Part shown: positions 27,850-36,902 of the stretch, in pieces
How the letters are laid out: every line of letters starts with the position of its first letter
Numbering within the stretch: the stretch's first letter is position 1
Source: Cellulosimicrobium marinum
Lineage (GTDB): Bacteria > Actinomycetota > Actinomycetes > Actinomycetales > Cellulomonadaceae
Assembly: GCF_020551945.1 (NCBI RefSeq)
Contig: NZ_JAJBZH010000001.1
Location: 438,108 to 502,107 of the forward strand
DNA length: 64,000 bases
Direction: 5' to 3'
Made by a program: the position numbers and the translations under genes
The notes under the pieces: generated by a model
Seen by the model: only the letters and a program-made list of their open reading frames with translations
What the model was told of the DNA's origin: nothing
The model's database searches: none

Positions 27850-28785
27850 TCAGACCCGGACGACGACCTTCCCGCGGACGTGGCCGGTCTGGCTCGCGCG
27901 GTGCGCGTCCGCGGCGTCGGCGAGGTCGAACACCTCGGCGACGTGCGGTGTCACCTCGCCGGCGTCCCCGAGCCGGGCGAGCTCGGCGAGGTCCGCCGCG
28001 TCGGGCCGCACCCACACGTAGTGCCCGCCGAGCTCGTCGCGGGCCCGCGCGTCCGTGATCGAGGCGACCGTGCCGCCGTCGCGCAGGACGTCGGGCACGG
28101 AGTCGAGCGCGTCGCCGCCCACGTAGTCGAGGACGACGTCGACGCCCTCCGGCGCGAGAGCCCGGACCCGGCCCGCGAGCCCGTCGCCGTACGTGACCGG
28201 CTCGGCGCCGAGCGTCCGCAGGAAGTCGTGGTTGGGCTCCGAGGCCGTGCCGATCACGCGCGCACCGAGCGCCCGCGCGATCTGCACGGCGAACGACCCC
28301 ACGCCGCCCGCGGCGGCGTGCACGAGGACCGTGTGCCCGGGCCGCACGCCCGCGCGGCGGATCGTCTGGTACGCGGTCAGCCCGGCGAGGGGCACGGCCG
28401 CCGCCTCCTCGAACGACCACGCGGCGGGCTTGCGCGCGAGGGTGCGCACGGGTGCGGCGACGAGCTCGGCGAACGTGCCGCCCGCGACCTCGCCGCCCAC
28501 GACGTCCTTGCGGACGTAGCCGAACACCTCGTCGCCCACCTGCAGCTCCGGTGTGTCCAGCCCGACCCGCTCGACGACGCCCGCGACGTCCCACCCGGGC
28601 ACCACCGGGAAGACGGCGTCGAGGAGCGGGTCGAGGTAGCCCTCACGGACCTTCCAGTCGACCGGGTTGACGCTCGCGGCGCGCACGCGCACGAGCACGG
28701 AGTCGGGCCCGACCTTGGGCGTCGGGAGCTCGGTGAGCTCGAGGACCTCGGGGCCGCCGTAGCGGGAGTACGTGATGGCTCGCAT
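27850..28785 (-). CDS. Zinc-free MDR oxidoreductase (quinone reductase-like)
   Basis: A 311-residue medium-chain dehydrogenase/reductase. It opens MRAITYSRYGGPEVLELTELP, has the NPVDWKVREG quinone-reductase motif and the nucleotide loop HAAAGGVGSFAVQIARALGA, and lacks the zinc-binding Cys set of alcohol dehydrogenases. It likely reduces quinones or enones with NADPH. Start ATG 28785; its stop is 13 bases from the cupin stop (convergent). Confidence 0.86.
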   Translation of the reverse strand: MRAITYSRYGGPEVLELTELPTPKVGPDSVLVRVRAASVNPVDWKVREGYLDPLLDAVFPVVPGWDVAGVVERVGLDTPELQVGDEVFGYVRKDVVGGEVAGGTFAELVAAPVRTLARKPAAWSFEEAAAVPLAGLTAYQTIRRAGVRPGHTVLVHAAAGGVGSFAVQIARALGARVIGTASEPNHDFLRTLGAEPVTYGDGLAGRVRALAPEGVDVVLDYVGGDALDSVPDVLRDGGTVASITDARARDELGGHYVWVRPDAADLAELARLGDAGEVTPHVAEVFDLADAADAHRASQTGHVRGKVVVRV

Positions 28786-28829
28786 ACTCCGCGCCAACGG
28801 TCCGGCCCCGCGGACGATTCCCGACCGGG

Positions 28830-29237
28830 TCAGCCGCCGAGCGCGCCCGGGTCCATGTGGAGCACCTCCCACTGGTGCCCGTCCGGGTCCGCGAAGCTGC
28901 GCGAGTACATGAACCCGCCCTCCTCCTGCGGGTCCTTCACGGGCGTCGCGCCCGCGGCGAATGCGGCGTCCGCGAGCCGGTCGACCTCCGCGCGGCTGTC
29001 CACGCTCAGCGCGTTGATGACCTCGGTGGTGACCGTCGCGTCGGCGATCGCCTTGTTCGTGAACTGGGTGGCGAACTCCTCGCTGAGGAGCATCACGTAG
29101 ATCGCGTCGCTCACCACGATCGACGACGCGTTCTCGTCGGTGAACTCCTCGTTCACCGCGTAGCCGAGCGCGGTGTAGAACGCCTTCGACGCGTCGAGGT
29201 CCTTCACGGGCAGGTTGACGAAGATCTGGGTGCTCAT
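28830..29237 (-). CDS. VOC-family (glyoxalase-fold) protein
   Basis: A 135-residue protein of the vicinal-oxygen-chelate fold: FVNLPVKDLDASKAFYTALGY at the N-terminus and SRSFADPDGHQWEVLHMDPG at the C-terminus. Family members include glyoxalases, dioxygenases and antibiotic-binding proteins; function cannot be fixed. ATG 29237 is preceded on the minus strand by a GAGGAGAG ribosome site. It follows the oxidoreductase gene on the same strand after 44 bases. Confidence 0.82.
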   Translation of the reverse strand: MSTQIFVNLPVKDLDASKAFYTALGYAVNEEFTDENASSIVVSDAIYVMLLSEEFATQFTNKAIADATVTTEVINALSVDSRAEVDRLADAAFAAGATPVKDPQEEGGFMYSRSFADPDGHQWEVLHMDPGALGG

Positions 29238-29436
29238 GGCTCTCCTCGGGTCGTCGGGCGTCGTCGGTCACGCCCGGAGGGTCTGTGCCGGGGTAGACGT
29301 GCCCGGGGGCGCGAACTCATCGCCGCAGGTCGGCGGAGTCCGGGGCTATCCGTGGCGCGCGCCAGGCCGCTAGCCTGCCGGTGCGGGGTCGTCGACCCGG
29401 GGGTTGGTCGCGGTCCGAGGAAGGACGGGCGCGCTG

Positions 29437-32208
29437 GTGGACGAGCCGGTGGGCAGGCGGGACGAGCTGGGGCGGCTGGCGGCGCTCGTCGACGCCGCAC
29501 GCGCCGGCGTGGGTGGCGCCGTCGTCGTGCGCGGCGAGCCCGGCATCGGCAAGACGACGCTGCTCGCCGCCGCGACGCGCGACCTGCCCGGCACCCGCGT
29601 GGTGCGGGCGGACGGCTTCGAGGCCGAGTCGGCGGTCGCGTACGCCGCCCTGCACCGCCTCGTCGCCCCGTGGCACGACGCGCTCGGGGCCCTGCCCGCG
29701 CCCCATCGTGCCGCGCTGCGCACGGTCCTCGGCCTGGAGGACGGCCGGGCACCCCAACGCCTCGCCGTCGGGCTCGGACTGCTCGAGCTGCTCGCGGCCG
29801 TCGCGCGGGACGCCCCGCTCGTCGTGGTCGTCGACGATCTGCACTGGGTCGACGCGGAGTCGGCCGAGGTGGTCGCGTTCGCCGCGCGGCGCCTCGGTGC
29901 CGAGCCCGTGGCGCTCCTCCTCGCGTGCCGCGACGAGCCCCGTCTCGACGCGCTCACCGCCGGGATCGAGACCCTCGTGCTCGGCGGTCTCGACGCGGTG
30001 TCGGCCGCACGCCTGCTCACCGCGCGGGCGCGGGACGGCGTCGACCCCCTCGTGGTCGCGCGCGTCGTGCGGGCGACCGGGGGACACCCGCTCGCGCTCG
30101 TCGACCTCGCGCACGACCTCACCGCGCGCGAGCTCCACGACTCGGGCGTGGGGGAGGACCCGGTACCGGTGGGACGGCACCTCGGGGAGCACTACCTCGA
30201 CCGGGTGCGGGGCGCCGACCCCGCCGTACGCACCTGGCTCCTCGTCGCGGCGGCGGACACGACCGGCGACCTCGCCGTCGTGGCGCGCGCGTGCGACGCG
30301 CTCGGCGTCGACCACGCCGCGGCGGAGACCGCGGAGGACCTCGGGCTCGTGCAGCTCGGGACGACGGCGCGCTTCCGGCACCCGCTCGTGCGCGCGGCCG
30401 CCTACGGCGCCGCCGCGGGGCGTGACCGACGGCGCGTGCACGCCGCCCTCGCGCGCGCCACCGAGGACTCGTCGCCGGAGCGGGCCGCGTGGCACCTGTC
30501 GCGGGCGACCGTCGGCGTCGACCCCGCGGTCGCGTCCCGCCTCGAGTCCGTGGCCGACGCCGCGGGCTCGCGGGGCGGGTTCGTGTCGCGGGCGCGCGTG
30601 CTGGGCCGCGCCGCGGAGCTCACGCCGCCCGGAGCGGACCGGGACCGGCGGCGGGTCGCGGCGGCCGAGGCGGCGGTCGCCGCCGGGGCGGCGCAGATCG
30701 CCGCGTCCCTCCTCGACGACCTGCGGCGCGACCATCAGGTCGGCACGGGTGGAGACGGGGCGGCGGACACCGAGGACGGCCTCGCACCCGAGGTGCGTGC
30801 CCGGGCTCTCGCCGTGCGCGTGGCGCTGGGCCTGTTCACGGGCGACGCCGCCGTCGTGACGCGGGCGACCGCCCACATGCTCGCCGTGGCCGACCTGTTC
30901 CACGGGGTCGACCCGGCGCGCGAGCAGGAGGCCCTGGTCCGCGCGTTCGAGCACGCCACCGTCGCCGACCGGGGGCTGCGCGGCACGACGCTGCCGGCCC
31001 TGGGCGCCCGGCTCGCCGCCGGCGCGCACGCCCGTCCCGGGCCCACGGCGGACGTGCTGCGCGCGCTCGCGGCTCTCGTGCTGCGGGACCGCGTGGACGC
31101 CGTGGCGGCGCTGCGGGACGGTCGGCGCTCGCTCGACGCGCTCGACGGTCCGGGCGTCCTCGCCCACGCGACCGCCGGGGTCGCGATCGCCACGGCCCTG
31201 TGGGACCTGCCGGGGCGCGACGCGTGGCTGCGCCGCGTCCTGGCGGCGGCCCGCGAGGCGGGGTCCGTGCAGATGCTCGACACCGGCCACTGGATGGCGT
31301 CGCTCGCCGAGCTCACGGGCGGCACGCCGCGCCGTGCCGCGCAGCACCTGGAGCAGGTGCGCGAGCTGCGCCGGTCCATCGGGTACGACGGCGAGCACGT
31401 CGTCAACCTCGCCTACCTCGCGTGGGTCGACGCGCCCCGCGAGCAGGTGCTCGCCGGGGCGGCGGCCGCCCGGGAGGCCGGGTTCGGCGGCGTCGAGACG
31501 GCGGCCGTCGGTGCGCTCGCGATCCACGACCTCGCGGAGGGCCGGTACCGCGACGCCTACGCGACCCTCGCCCCGCTCGTCGACGACCCGTTCCTCCAGG
31601 TCACGCCGTTGCAGGTCCCGGACCTCGTCGAGGCGGCGGTACGGTCCGGGCGCCCGGAGGAGGCGGCCCCGCACGTCGACCGGCTGGAGGCGGGCGCACG
31701 TGCCGACGGCTCGCCCTGGAGCGCGGGCGTCGCGCTGCGGTGCCGCGCGCTGCTGCTCGACGGCGACGCCGCGGCCGACGCGTTCGCGCAGGCGGCGCGC
31801 ACGCTCGACGGTGTCGGCGCGGTGGTCGACGCCGCCCGGTCGCGTCTCCTGCACGGTGAGCTCCTGCGCCGCCGCCGGCGCCGGTCGTCGGCCCGGGACC
31901 TGCTGGGCGCGGCGGAGGAGGCGTTCACGACGGCGGGGGCGTCGGCGTTCGCTCGACGCGCGCGGGCCGAGATCACCGCGACCGGTCTGGACCCCGCGGA
32001 GCGCCGCAGCCCCCGCACGTCGCCGCTCACCGCCCGCGAGGAGGCCGTCGCGCGGCTCGCCGCCGACGGCGGCACCAACGCCGAGATCGGCGCGACGCTC
32101 TTCATCAGCGCCAACACGGTCGACTACCACCTGCGCAAGGTCTTCCAGAAGCTCGGTGTCTCCTCGCGCCGCCAGCTCCGGGAACGGCTCGGCGGTGCCG
32201 TCGCCTGA
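29437..32208 (+). CDS. Large LuxR-family ATPase regulator (LAL/MalT-like)
   Basis: A transcription factor of about 923 residues. An N-terminal STAND/AAA ATPase module (about 1-270) has Walker A RGEPGIGKTTLL and Walker B LVVVVDDLHWVDAESAEVV; a long alpha-helical middle follows; the C-terminus is a LuxR helix-turn-helix (PLTAREEAVARLAADGGTNAEIGATLFISANTV split over the recognition helix, then LRKVFQKLGVSSRRQL). GTG 29437 is preferred: it follows GAGGAAGG at about 12 bases. An in-frame TTG at 29404 is possible. Target genes are unknown; the downstream hydrolase is a candidate. Confidence 0.85.
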   Translation: MDEPVGRRDELGRLAALVDAARAGVGGAVVVRGEPGIGKTTLLAAATRDLPGTRVVRADGFEAESAVAYAALHRLVAPWHDALGALPAPHRAALRTVLGLEDGRAPQRLAVGLGLLELLAAVARDAPLVVVVDDLHWVDAESAEVVAFAARRLGAEPVALLLACRDEPRLDALTAGIETLVLGGLDAVSAARLLTARARDGVDPLVVARVVRATGGHPLALVDLAHDLTARELHDSGVGEDPVPVGRHLGEHYLDRVRGADPAVRTWLLVAAADTTGDLAVVARACDALGVDHAAAETAEDLGLVQLGTTARFRHPLVRAAAYGAAAGRDRRRVHAALARATEDSSPERAAWHLSRATVGVDPAVASRLESVADAAGSRGGFVSRARVLGRAAELTPPGADRDRRRVAAAEAAVAAGAAQIAASLLDDLRRDHQVGTGGDGAADTEDGLAPEVRARALAVRVALGLFTGDAAVVTRATAHMLAVADLFHGVDPAREQEALVRAFEHATVADRGLRGTTLPALGARLAAGAHARPGPTADVLRALAALVLRDRVDAVAALRDGRRSLDALDGPGVLAHATAGVAIATALWDLPGRDAWLRRVLAAAREAGSVQMLDTGHWMASLAELTGGTPRRAAQHLEQVRELRRSIGYDGEHVVNLAYLAWVDAPREQVLAGAAAAREAGFGGVETAAVGALAIHDLAEGRYRDAYATLAPLVDDPFLQVTPLQVPDLVEAAVRSGRPEEAAPHVDRLEAGARADGSPWSAGVALRCRALLLDGDAAADAFAQAARTLDGVGAVVDAARSRLLHGELLRRRRRRSSARDLLGAAEEAFTTAGASAFARRARAEITATGLDPAERRSPRTSPLTAREEAVARLAADGGTNAEIGATLFISANTVDYHLRKVFQKLGVSSRRQLRERLGGAVA

Positions 32209-32318
32209 CCCTCCGGCGCGCCGCACGGACCCGACGCACTACGCGCCGCGCGTGGTCCGGCCCACGCGTCGCGGCGGGACGCTCGGGAGGTCCGAGCACA
32301 CCGTAGGAGGGACCTGCC

Positions 32319-33182
32319 ATGACCGACACCGAACGACCCGTGGCGCAGCCCGCGACGCCGGGAGGCGCCCGACCCGACACCGTCGTCCTCGTGCACGGCC
32401 TCTGGATGACGCCGCGCAGCTGGGAAGGATGGGTCGCGCACTACGAGGCGAAGGGCATGCGCGTCCTGACCCCGGGGTACCCCGGCTTCGAGATCGAGGT
32501 CGAGGCGCTGCGGGAGAACCCGCAGGTCATCGCCGAGCTCACCGTCCCCGAGACCGTCGACCACCTCGCCGGCGTGATCGAGGCGCTCGACGCCCCGCCG
32601 ATCATCATGGGCCACTCGTTCGGCGGGACCCTCACCCAGCTCCTGCTCGGCCGCGGCCTCGGCGCCGCGGGGGTCGTCGTCGACTCCGCGCCCCCCGAGG
32701 GCGTGCGCGTCACGCCGCCGTCGCAGGCACGCTCCCTCTTCCCCGCGCTGCGCAACCCCGCGAACCGGCACCGCGCCGTCGGCTTCACGCCCGAGGAGTT
32801 CCACTACGCGTTCACCAACACGCTCTCGGCGGAGGAGTCCCTCGCCGTCTGGGAGCGGTACGCCATCCCCGCCCCGGGGGCGTGGGTGTGGGACTACGGG
32901 CTCATCGCGAACTTCAAGCCGGGCCACCAGGAGACGTGGGTCGACTTCTCGGTCGACCGTGCGCCCCTGCTGTTCGTCGCGGGCGAGAAGGACCACATCA
33001 TGCCCCCCTCGGTGAACCGCTCCAACGCGAAGCACTGGGAGAAGTCGCCCGCGCTCACGGAGTACGTCGAGCTCGAGGGCCGCGACCACTGGACGTGCGC
33101 GGCGCCCGGGTGGGAGGCCGTCGCCGACCTCGCGCTCGACTGGGCCCTCGAGCACGCCCGCACCCCGGCCGCGACAGACTGA
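32319..33182 (+). CDS. Alpha/beta hydrolase
   Basis: A 287-residue hydrolase. The oxyanion region VVLVHGLWMTPRSWEGW, the nucleophile elbow MGHSFGGT (Ser), and C-terminal ELEGRDHWTCAAPGWE (His) are clear; the acid is probably Asp in AGEKDHIMP. The length and WVAHYEAKGMRVLTPGYPG fit esterase/haloperoxidase-like enzymes. Substrate unknown. It starts 110 bases after the LuxR-family gene at ATG 32319 after GTAGGAGGGA. Confidence 0.85.
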   Translation: MTDTERPVAQPATPGGARPDTVVLVHGLWMTPRSWEGWVAHYEAKGMRVLTPGYPGFEIEVEALRENPQVIAELTVPETVDHLAGVIEALDAPPIIMGHSFGGTLTQLLLGRGLGAAGVVVDSAPPEGVRVTPPSQARSLFPALRNPANRHRAVGFTPEEFHYAFTNTLSAEESLAVWERYAIPAPGAWVWDYGLIANFKPGHQETWVDFSVDRAPLLFVAGEKDHIMPPSVNRSNAKHWEKSPALTEYVELEGRDHWTCAAPGWEAVADLALDWALEHARTPAATD

Positions 33183-33225
33183 CGCGTGCGGGCGGCGGCC
33201 ACCGCGAGCCGCCGCCCGCACCCGG

Positions 33226-34233
33226 TCAGACGAGCACGTCGCCGTCGCGCGCGACGACCCGCCCGCCCGCCACCACCAGCGCGCGGCGCGGGGCCCGCAC
33301 GACCGCGTCGGGGACGTTCTCGGCGTCGACGAGCACCACGTCCGCCGGGGCGCCCACGACGAGGTCGTGCACGTCGCGGCCCACGAACCGCGCGGCGTCG
33401 GACGTCGCGACGCGCGCCGCGGTGACGAGCTCGTCGTCGTGCCGGAACCGCGACAGGCGCGCGAGCTGGGTGGTGAGGGCGAGCAGGTCGCCCGTGCCGT
33501 ACGGCGACCACAGGTCGCGGATCCCGTCCGTCCCGAGCCCGACGGCGACCCCCGCGCCCCGCAGGTCGTGCAGCGGGAGGGGCGCGGCGCCGAGGGGCGC
33601 GACCGTCGTCATGGTGATGCCCGCCTCGCCCATCGCGGCGACGAGGTCGGCCCGGCGCGACGCCGGGAGCTCCCCGACGGCGAAGCCGTGCGCCACGTTG
33701 ACCCTGCCCTGGAGCCCGGACCGCAGCGTGCGCTCGACCAGGAGCTCGACCTGGAACGCCCCGAGCTCGCCGCCGTCGTGCAGGTGCACGTCGATGCCCA
33801 CGTCCCGGCGCTCCGCGATCGCGAAGAGCCCGTCGAGCTGGCCCACGGGGTCGCGGTCGATCGACGCCGGGTCGAGCCCGCCCACGTGCTCCGCGCCCGC
33901 CGCGGCCGCCGCGTCGAGCAGGTCGAGCACGCCGGGCCGCCGCAGCACGCCGTCCTGGGGGAACGCGACGACCTCCGCGTGCACGGCGCCGTCGAGCGCG
34001 GAGAGCGCCTCGCGCACCACCTCGACGCCGCGCAGCCCCACCCCGAGGTCCACGTCGACGTGGGTGCGGACCGCCGTCGTGCCGTGGCGCACGAACTCCC
34101 GCAGCACCGCCAGCGTGACCTCGACGCCCGGGATGCCGAGCTCGTCACGGTGCGCACGCTCGTGCGCGATCCGACCCTGCGTCGTCGGCTCGCCGCGGTA
34201 GCTCACCCACGACCGGCCCCACCACGACTTGTC
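33226..34233 (-). pseudogene. Amidohydrolase (cytosine deaminase-like), 3' part cut off by the prophage
   Basis: About 335 C-terminal residues of a TIM-barrel amidohydrolase. VRTHVDVDLGVGL, VHLHDGGELGAF, VAHGFAVGELP (metal His) and GLGTDGIRDLWSPYG (metal Asp) match the cytosine deaminase/AHS branch; the end is ADVVLVDAENVPDAVV. The N-terminal 78 residues, including the HxH metal site, are at 49225-49464 on the other side of the prophage. Joining the two parts at the attachment core restores one frame of 411 residues reading NAHAHVDK|SWWGRSW. The open frame continues antisense into the integrase gene to an ATG at 34482, but that part is phage DNA, not the gene's own start. Confidence 0.92.
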
Positions 34234-34262
34234 CGAGAGAGTGCGGTTCACGCTACTGTCTG
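34205..34262. other. attL (left attachment site)
   Basis: Host half (up to CGACTTG) joined to phage half at the core TC, 34232-34233. The phage half contains GGTTCACGCTACTG (34245-34258), the mirror image of the arm at attR. Six bases (CTTGTC, 34228-34233) are shared with attR at 49231-49236; the symmetry analysis places the crossover at the last two. Confidence 0.88.
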
Positions 34263-34266
34263 CTGC

Positions 34267-35616
34267 ATGGACGTTGTGATCTACACCAGGCAGTCGATGG
34301 ACCGAGCTGGCGACGAGCTGGCGGTGACCCGTCAGGAGGACGAGTGCCGACGCTTCGCGCAAGATCGCGAGTGGACCGTTGCGGAGGTCTACACGGACAA
34401 CGACGTGTCCGCGACGAAGGGCAAGACCCGACCCGGGTTCGAAGCCGTCATCAAGGACGGTCGTCCCGTAGTCGTCTGGCACCAGGACCGACTGCTGCGA
34501 GTGACCAGAGACCTGGAGAGGGTGCTAGACGCCCGTCTGACGGTCCACACGGTCACGGCTGGCTCTCTGGACCTGGCGACGCCTACGGGGCGCGCTGTGG
34601 CCCGCACAGTGACGGCCTGGAGCACGTACGAGGGTGAGCAGAAGGCGGAGCGCCAGAAGGCCGCTCTGCGCCAGCGTGCAGCCTCCGGGAAGCACTTCTG
34701 GGCACACCGTCCGTTCGGCTTCGAGAAGGACGGCACGCACCGCGAGGACGAAGCTCAGGCAGTCCGGGAGGCGTACCAGGCTGTCCTGGCGGGCAAGACC
34801 CTTGCGTCCATCGCGCGGGACTTCAACGACGCCGGTCTGTTGACCTCTGGCAACGGAGAGCTGGGCGGCAAGCTCTGGCGTGGTGTGCGCGTCCGAAGCT
34901 TCCTGCTGTCCGCCCGTAACGCAGGGCTGCGGGAGTACCGGCAAGAGGTCGTCGGCAAGGGAGCGTGGGAGCCCATCGTGGACGAGGGCACCTACTACGC
35001 AGCCGTGGCCGTGCTCAAGGATGAGTCGCGCGGCAAGGGCGGGTCGCCACGGCGGAACCTGCTCACGGGTCTGGTCAAGTGCGGCAAGTGCGGGCGAACG
35101 ATGGTGGCCTGCTCCACCGGCACGTCCCCGAACCGGTACAAGGGCTATCGGTGCCCCACGTCCCACCTGACGGTTCGTGCCGAAGCTCTGGAGCGGATCG
35201 TTCTGGGCAAAGCCATGCGGCTCTACATGTCCACGGATGCGAGCTTCCTGGAGCCGGAGCGTGAGGCCGTGGACACGTCGGGACTGGAGCAGGAGGCCAA
35301 GACCCTTCGCCAGCGTCTGGACGACCTGGCTACGGCCTTCGCAGAGGGCCACGTGACGCTCTCTCAGCTCACGACTGCTACTCAGGCCCTCAACACCAAG
35401 CTTGAGGCGGTCCAGGAGGCTCTGGGAGCCGCAGAGGCACCACGCAGGTTTGGTGTCCCCGTCTCCCAGATCATGGCCAACTTCCGGGGTGAGGACGCAG
35501 ACGCGAAGCGTGCAGCTCTGGCGTACTTCGAGGTCGTGGTTCAGCCCGTGCCCCGTGGGGCCAAGAGGGACGAGGACTCCGTGAGCGTCACCCTCGCTGA
35601 CAACACGACGGGTTAA
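34267..35616 (+). CDS. Large serine recombinase (phage integrase)
   Basis: A 449-residue site-specific recombinase that integrates the prophage. The resolvase domain (about 1-135) has the catalytic Ser10 in YTRQSMDRAGDE and the RLLRVTRDLE arginines; a recombinase domain (about 150-270) includes RPFGFEKDG and SIARDFNDAGLLT; the zinc ribbon has CGKCGRTM and YRCPTSH (about 275-305); a coiled coil (about 340-400) follows. It starts at ATG 34267, only 33 bases from the crossover, so its promoter overlaps the attachment site and would be cut or changed by excision. Short for a large serine integrase, but no domain is missing. Confidence 0.93.
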   Translation: MDVVIYTRQSMDRAGDELAVTRQEDECRRFAQDREWTVAEVYTDNDVSATKGKTRPGFEAVIKDGRPVVVWHQDRLLRVTRDLERVLDARLTVHTVTAGSLDLATPTGRAVARTVTAWSTYEGEQKAERQKAALRQRAASGKHFWAHRPFGFEKDGTHREDEAQAVREAYQAVLAGKTLASIARDFNDAGLLTSGNGELGGKLWRGVRVRSFLLSARNAGLREYRQEVVGKGAWEPIVDEGTYYAAVAVLKDESRGKGGSPRRNLLTGLVKCGKCGRTMVACSTGTSPNRYKGYRCPTSHLTVRAEALERIVLGKAMRLYMSTDASFLEPEREAVDTSGLEQEAKTLRQRLDDLATAFAEGHVTLSQLTTATQALNTKLEAVQEALGAAEAPRRFGVPVSQIMANFRGEDADAKRAALAYFEVVVQPVPRGAKRDEDSVSVTLADNTTG

Positions 35617-35619
35617 ACC

Positions 35620-36145
35620 TAGGAGGGATGGCGTGGTGTGGCTGGAGGATGCCCGGACCCCGTGTGAGTATCAGTCCAGCGAAGCGAACACTTGTCGGAC
35701 CACCGGCCTTCTGGCATCGGTCACGGCAGCACTGCTCAACTAACAAGACGGCACCACGTTGTGGTGGAGCCTCTGTCCCGCTCCCATCCAGGAGCGCCGT
35801 GGGAGCAGAGCGCTGGACGATCCCGAGAGACAACGGGTGAGGAACGCGCCGAGTCACAGACGCGAGACAGAGGAAAGTGCCCGCGCTAGGTCCGGCAGAG
35901 AATGTCGGCTCGACCGCACCTGTTCAGCGATTCGGACAGTGGCCCAGCAAGACCGGGAACACGCGATACCAAGTCAGGTGGTTCTAGGGTGCGAGACCCT
36001 GGGGCTTAGACCGATGAGTCTTAGCCAGGTTGCTGGAGGCCGGATAAGAACGGCTAGGGCGACCTGTGCTTACCCGAGTGAGGGAAGAGCGTAAGAACAC
36101 TAGATACGGGAAGAGGACCACCATCTGGTAGCCCTCTTCCCTAGC
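35620..36145 (+). ncRNA. Candidate large structured RNA of the prophage
   Basis: About 520 bases with no convincing gene in an otherwise packed phage. It is full of strong hairpins: CACCAC/GTGGTG (about 35752-35766), GCTCCCA/TGGGAGC extended by CTCTG/CAGAG (about 35770-35810), AGGGT/ACCCT (35986-36000), GGCTTAGAC with GTCTTAGCC (about 36003-36026, one mismatch), and a final GGGAAGAGG/CCTCTTCCC stem (36108-36116 with 36133-36141). Between them are purine-rich single-stranded stretches (GCGAACAC, GAGGAAAG, ATAAGAAC). This is the look of a folded RNA. It could belong to the large phage RNAs such as GOLLD or ROOL, but I cannot show that from sequence alone. Confidence 0.5.
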
Positions 36146-36229
36146 GAACACTCATTCGGTTGTGGCTACAACATATCACTTCAACATCAAGAACTCGACG
36201 CTCCCGGAACCGCATGGAAGGATGCCAGC

Positions 36230-36778
36230 GTGAAGAACACCCTGAAGCCTCTGGTCCTCGCTGGAGCTGCTGTGCTGGCACTCACGCTGTCCGGATGCTC
36301 CACCCCAAGCGAGTACGCAGACGTACCGTGCACGGACCTCTACGACGAGTGGGCAGCGTCAGCCGAGTACCAGATGAACACCGTTCGTCCCGAGGGCAGC
36401 GACGACTGGGACGCCATGCTGGAAGAGATGGACGACCGCTGCCCCATCGAGCGGAGCGACGCATCGGACCTCCTGGTGGACATCACGATGGAGGGCTACA
36501 GGGCCGACAACGAACCCGAGACCGTGGCTACCCCGGAGCCTGTCGAAGAGTCGGTGGACTGTGCCGCGTGGCTGGAAGAGCTGAAGGCGGAGTGGACGAG
36601 CAAGTACGCCGTGAACCCCGAGACCAACCAGTACGGGCACGCGGACGGAACTCCCTTCACCACGAACGAGGAATACGCACAGCTCCAGGAGGACATTGGG
36701 GCCAATGGTGACCTCATGGCCGAGGGCTGCTACGTCGAAGCCAGCGCCTGGGGCGAGTTCGTCATGAGCGGCTTCTAG
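36230..36778 (+). CDS. Prophage lipoprotein of unknown function
   Basis: A 182-residue secreted protein starting at GTG 36230. The signal peptide (KNTLKPLVLAGAAVLALTL) ends in the lipobox LSGC, so it is anchored outside the membrane. The mature part is acidic, with four or five Cys that could pair (PCTDLYDEW, DDRCPIER, VDCAAWLEEL, EGCYVEASAW), and has no domain I know. Expressed from a prophage next to the integrase and with its own terminator, it could be a lysogeny product such as a superinfection-exclusion lipoprotein; that is inference. Confidence 0.75.
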   Translation: MKNTLKPLVLAGAAVLALTLSGCSTPSEYADVPCTDLYDEWAASAEYQMNTVRPEGSDDWDAMLEEMDDRCPIERSDASDLLVDITMEGYRADNEPETVATPEPVEESVDCAAWLEELKAEWTSKYAVNPETNQYGHADGTPFTTNEEYAQLQEDIGANGDLMAEGCYVEASAWGEFVMSGF

Positions 36779-36795
36779 AGCATCAACCATCCAAG

Positions 36796-36823
36796 GAAGG
36801 CCCTGGCTTCGGTCGGGGCCTTT
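36796..36823 (+). terminator. Intrinsic terminator after the lipoprotein gene
   Basis: GAAGGCCC (36796-36803) pairs with GGGCCTTT (36816-36823), followed by a short T-containing tract. It separates the integrase/RNA/lipoprotein segment from the following gene cluster. Confidence 0.75.
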
Positions 36824-36843
36824 CGCATGTCCGATTTAGGGTG

Positions 36844-36873
36844 TTGACGTTCTCCGCATGGTGAGTGTGTAAG
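36844..36873 (+). promoter_or_regulatory. Possible promoter for the small-gene cluster
   Basis: TTGACG at 36844-36849 is followed after 18 bases by TGTAAG (36868-36873), a fair match to a housekeeping promoter, 30 bases before the first gene of the cluster at 36903 and directly after a terminator. Confidence 0.4.
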
Positions 36874-36902
36874 CGAACGCACACCATCTGAAGGCGGACG
36901 AC

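Noticed and set aside
33226-34482. A continuous minus-strand frame that would give an intact 418-residue amidohydrolase
   Set aside because: Its first 83 residues are antisense to the integrase and unrelated to amidohydrolases; the real N-terminus is at 49225-49464.
35870-35890. GAGGAAAG followed by GCCCGCGC, resembling the conserved P4 region of RNase P RNA
   Set aside because: The match is short, and the other conserved blocks of RNase P RNA are not in the expected places.
35975-36010. GGTTCTAGG and a short stem resembling a tRNA T-arm
   Set aside because: No acceptor stem, D-arm or anticodon arm can be built around it.
35759-36094. A 111-codon open frame in the prophage gap
   Set aside because: No ribosome site, Arg/Ser-rich random composition, and overlapping frames of similar length; the hairpins explain the region better.
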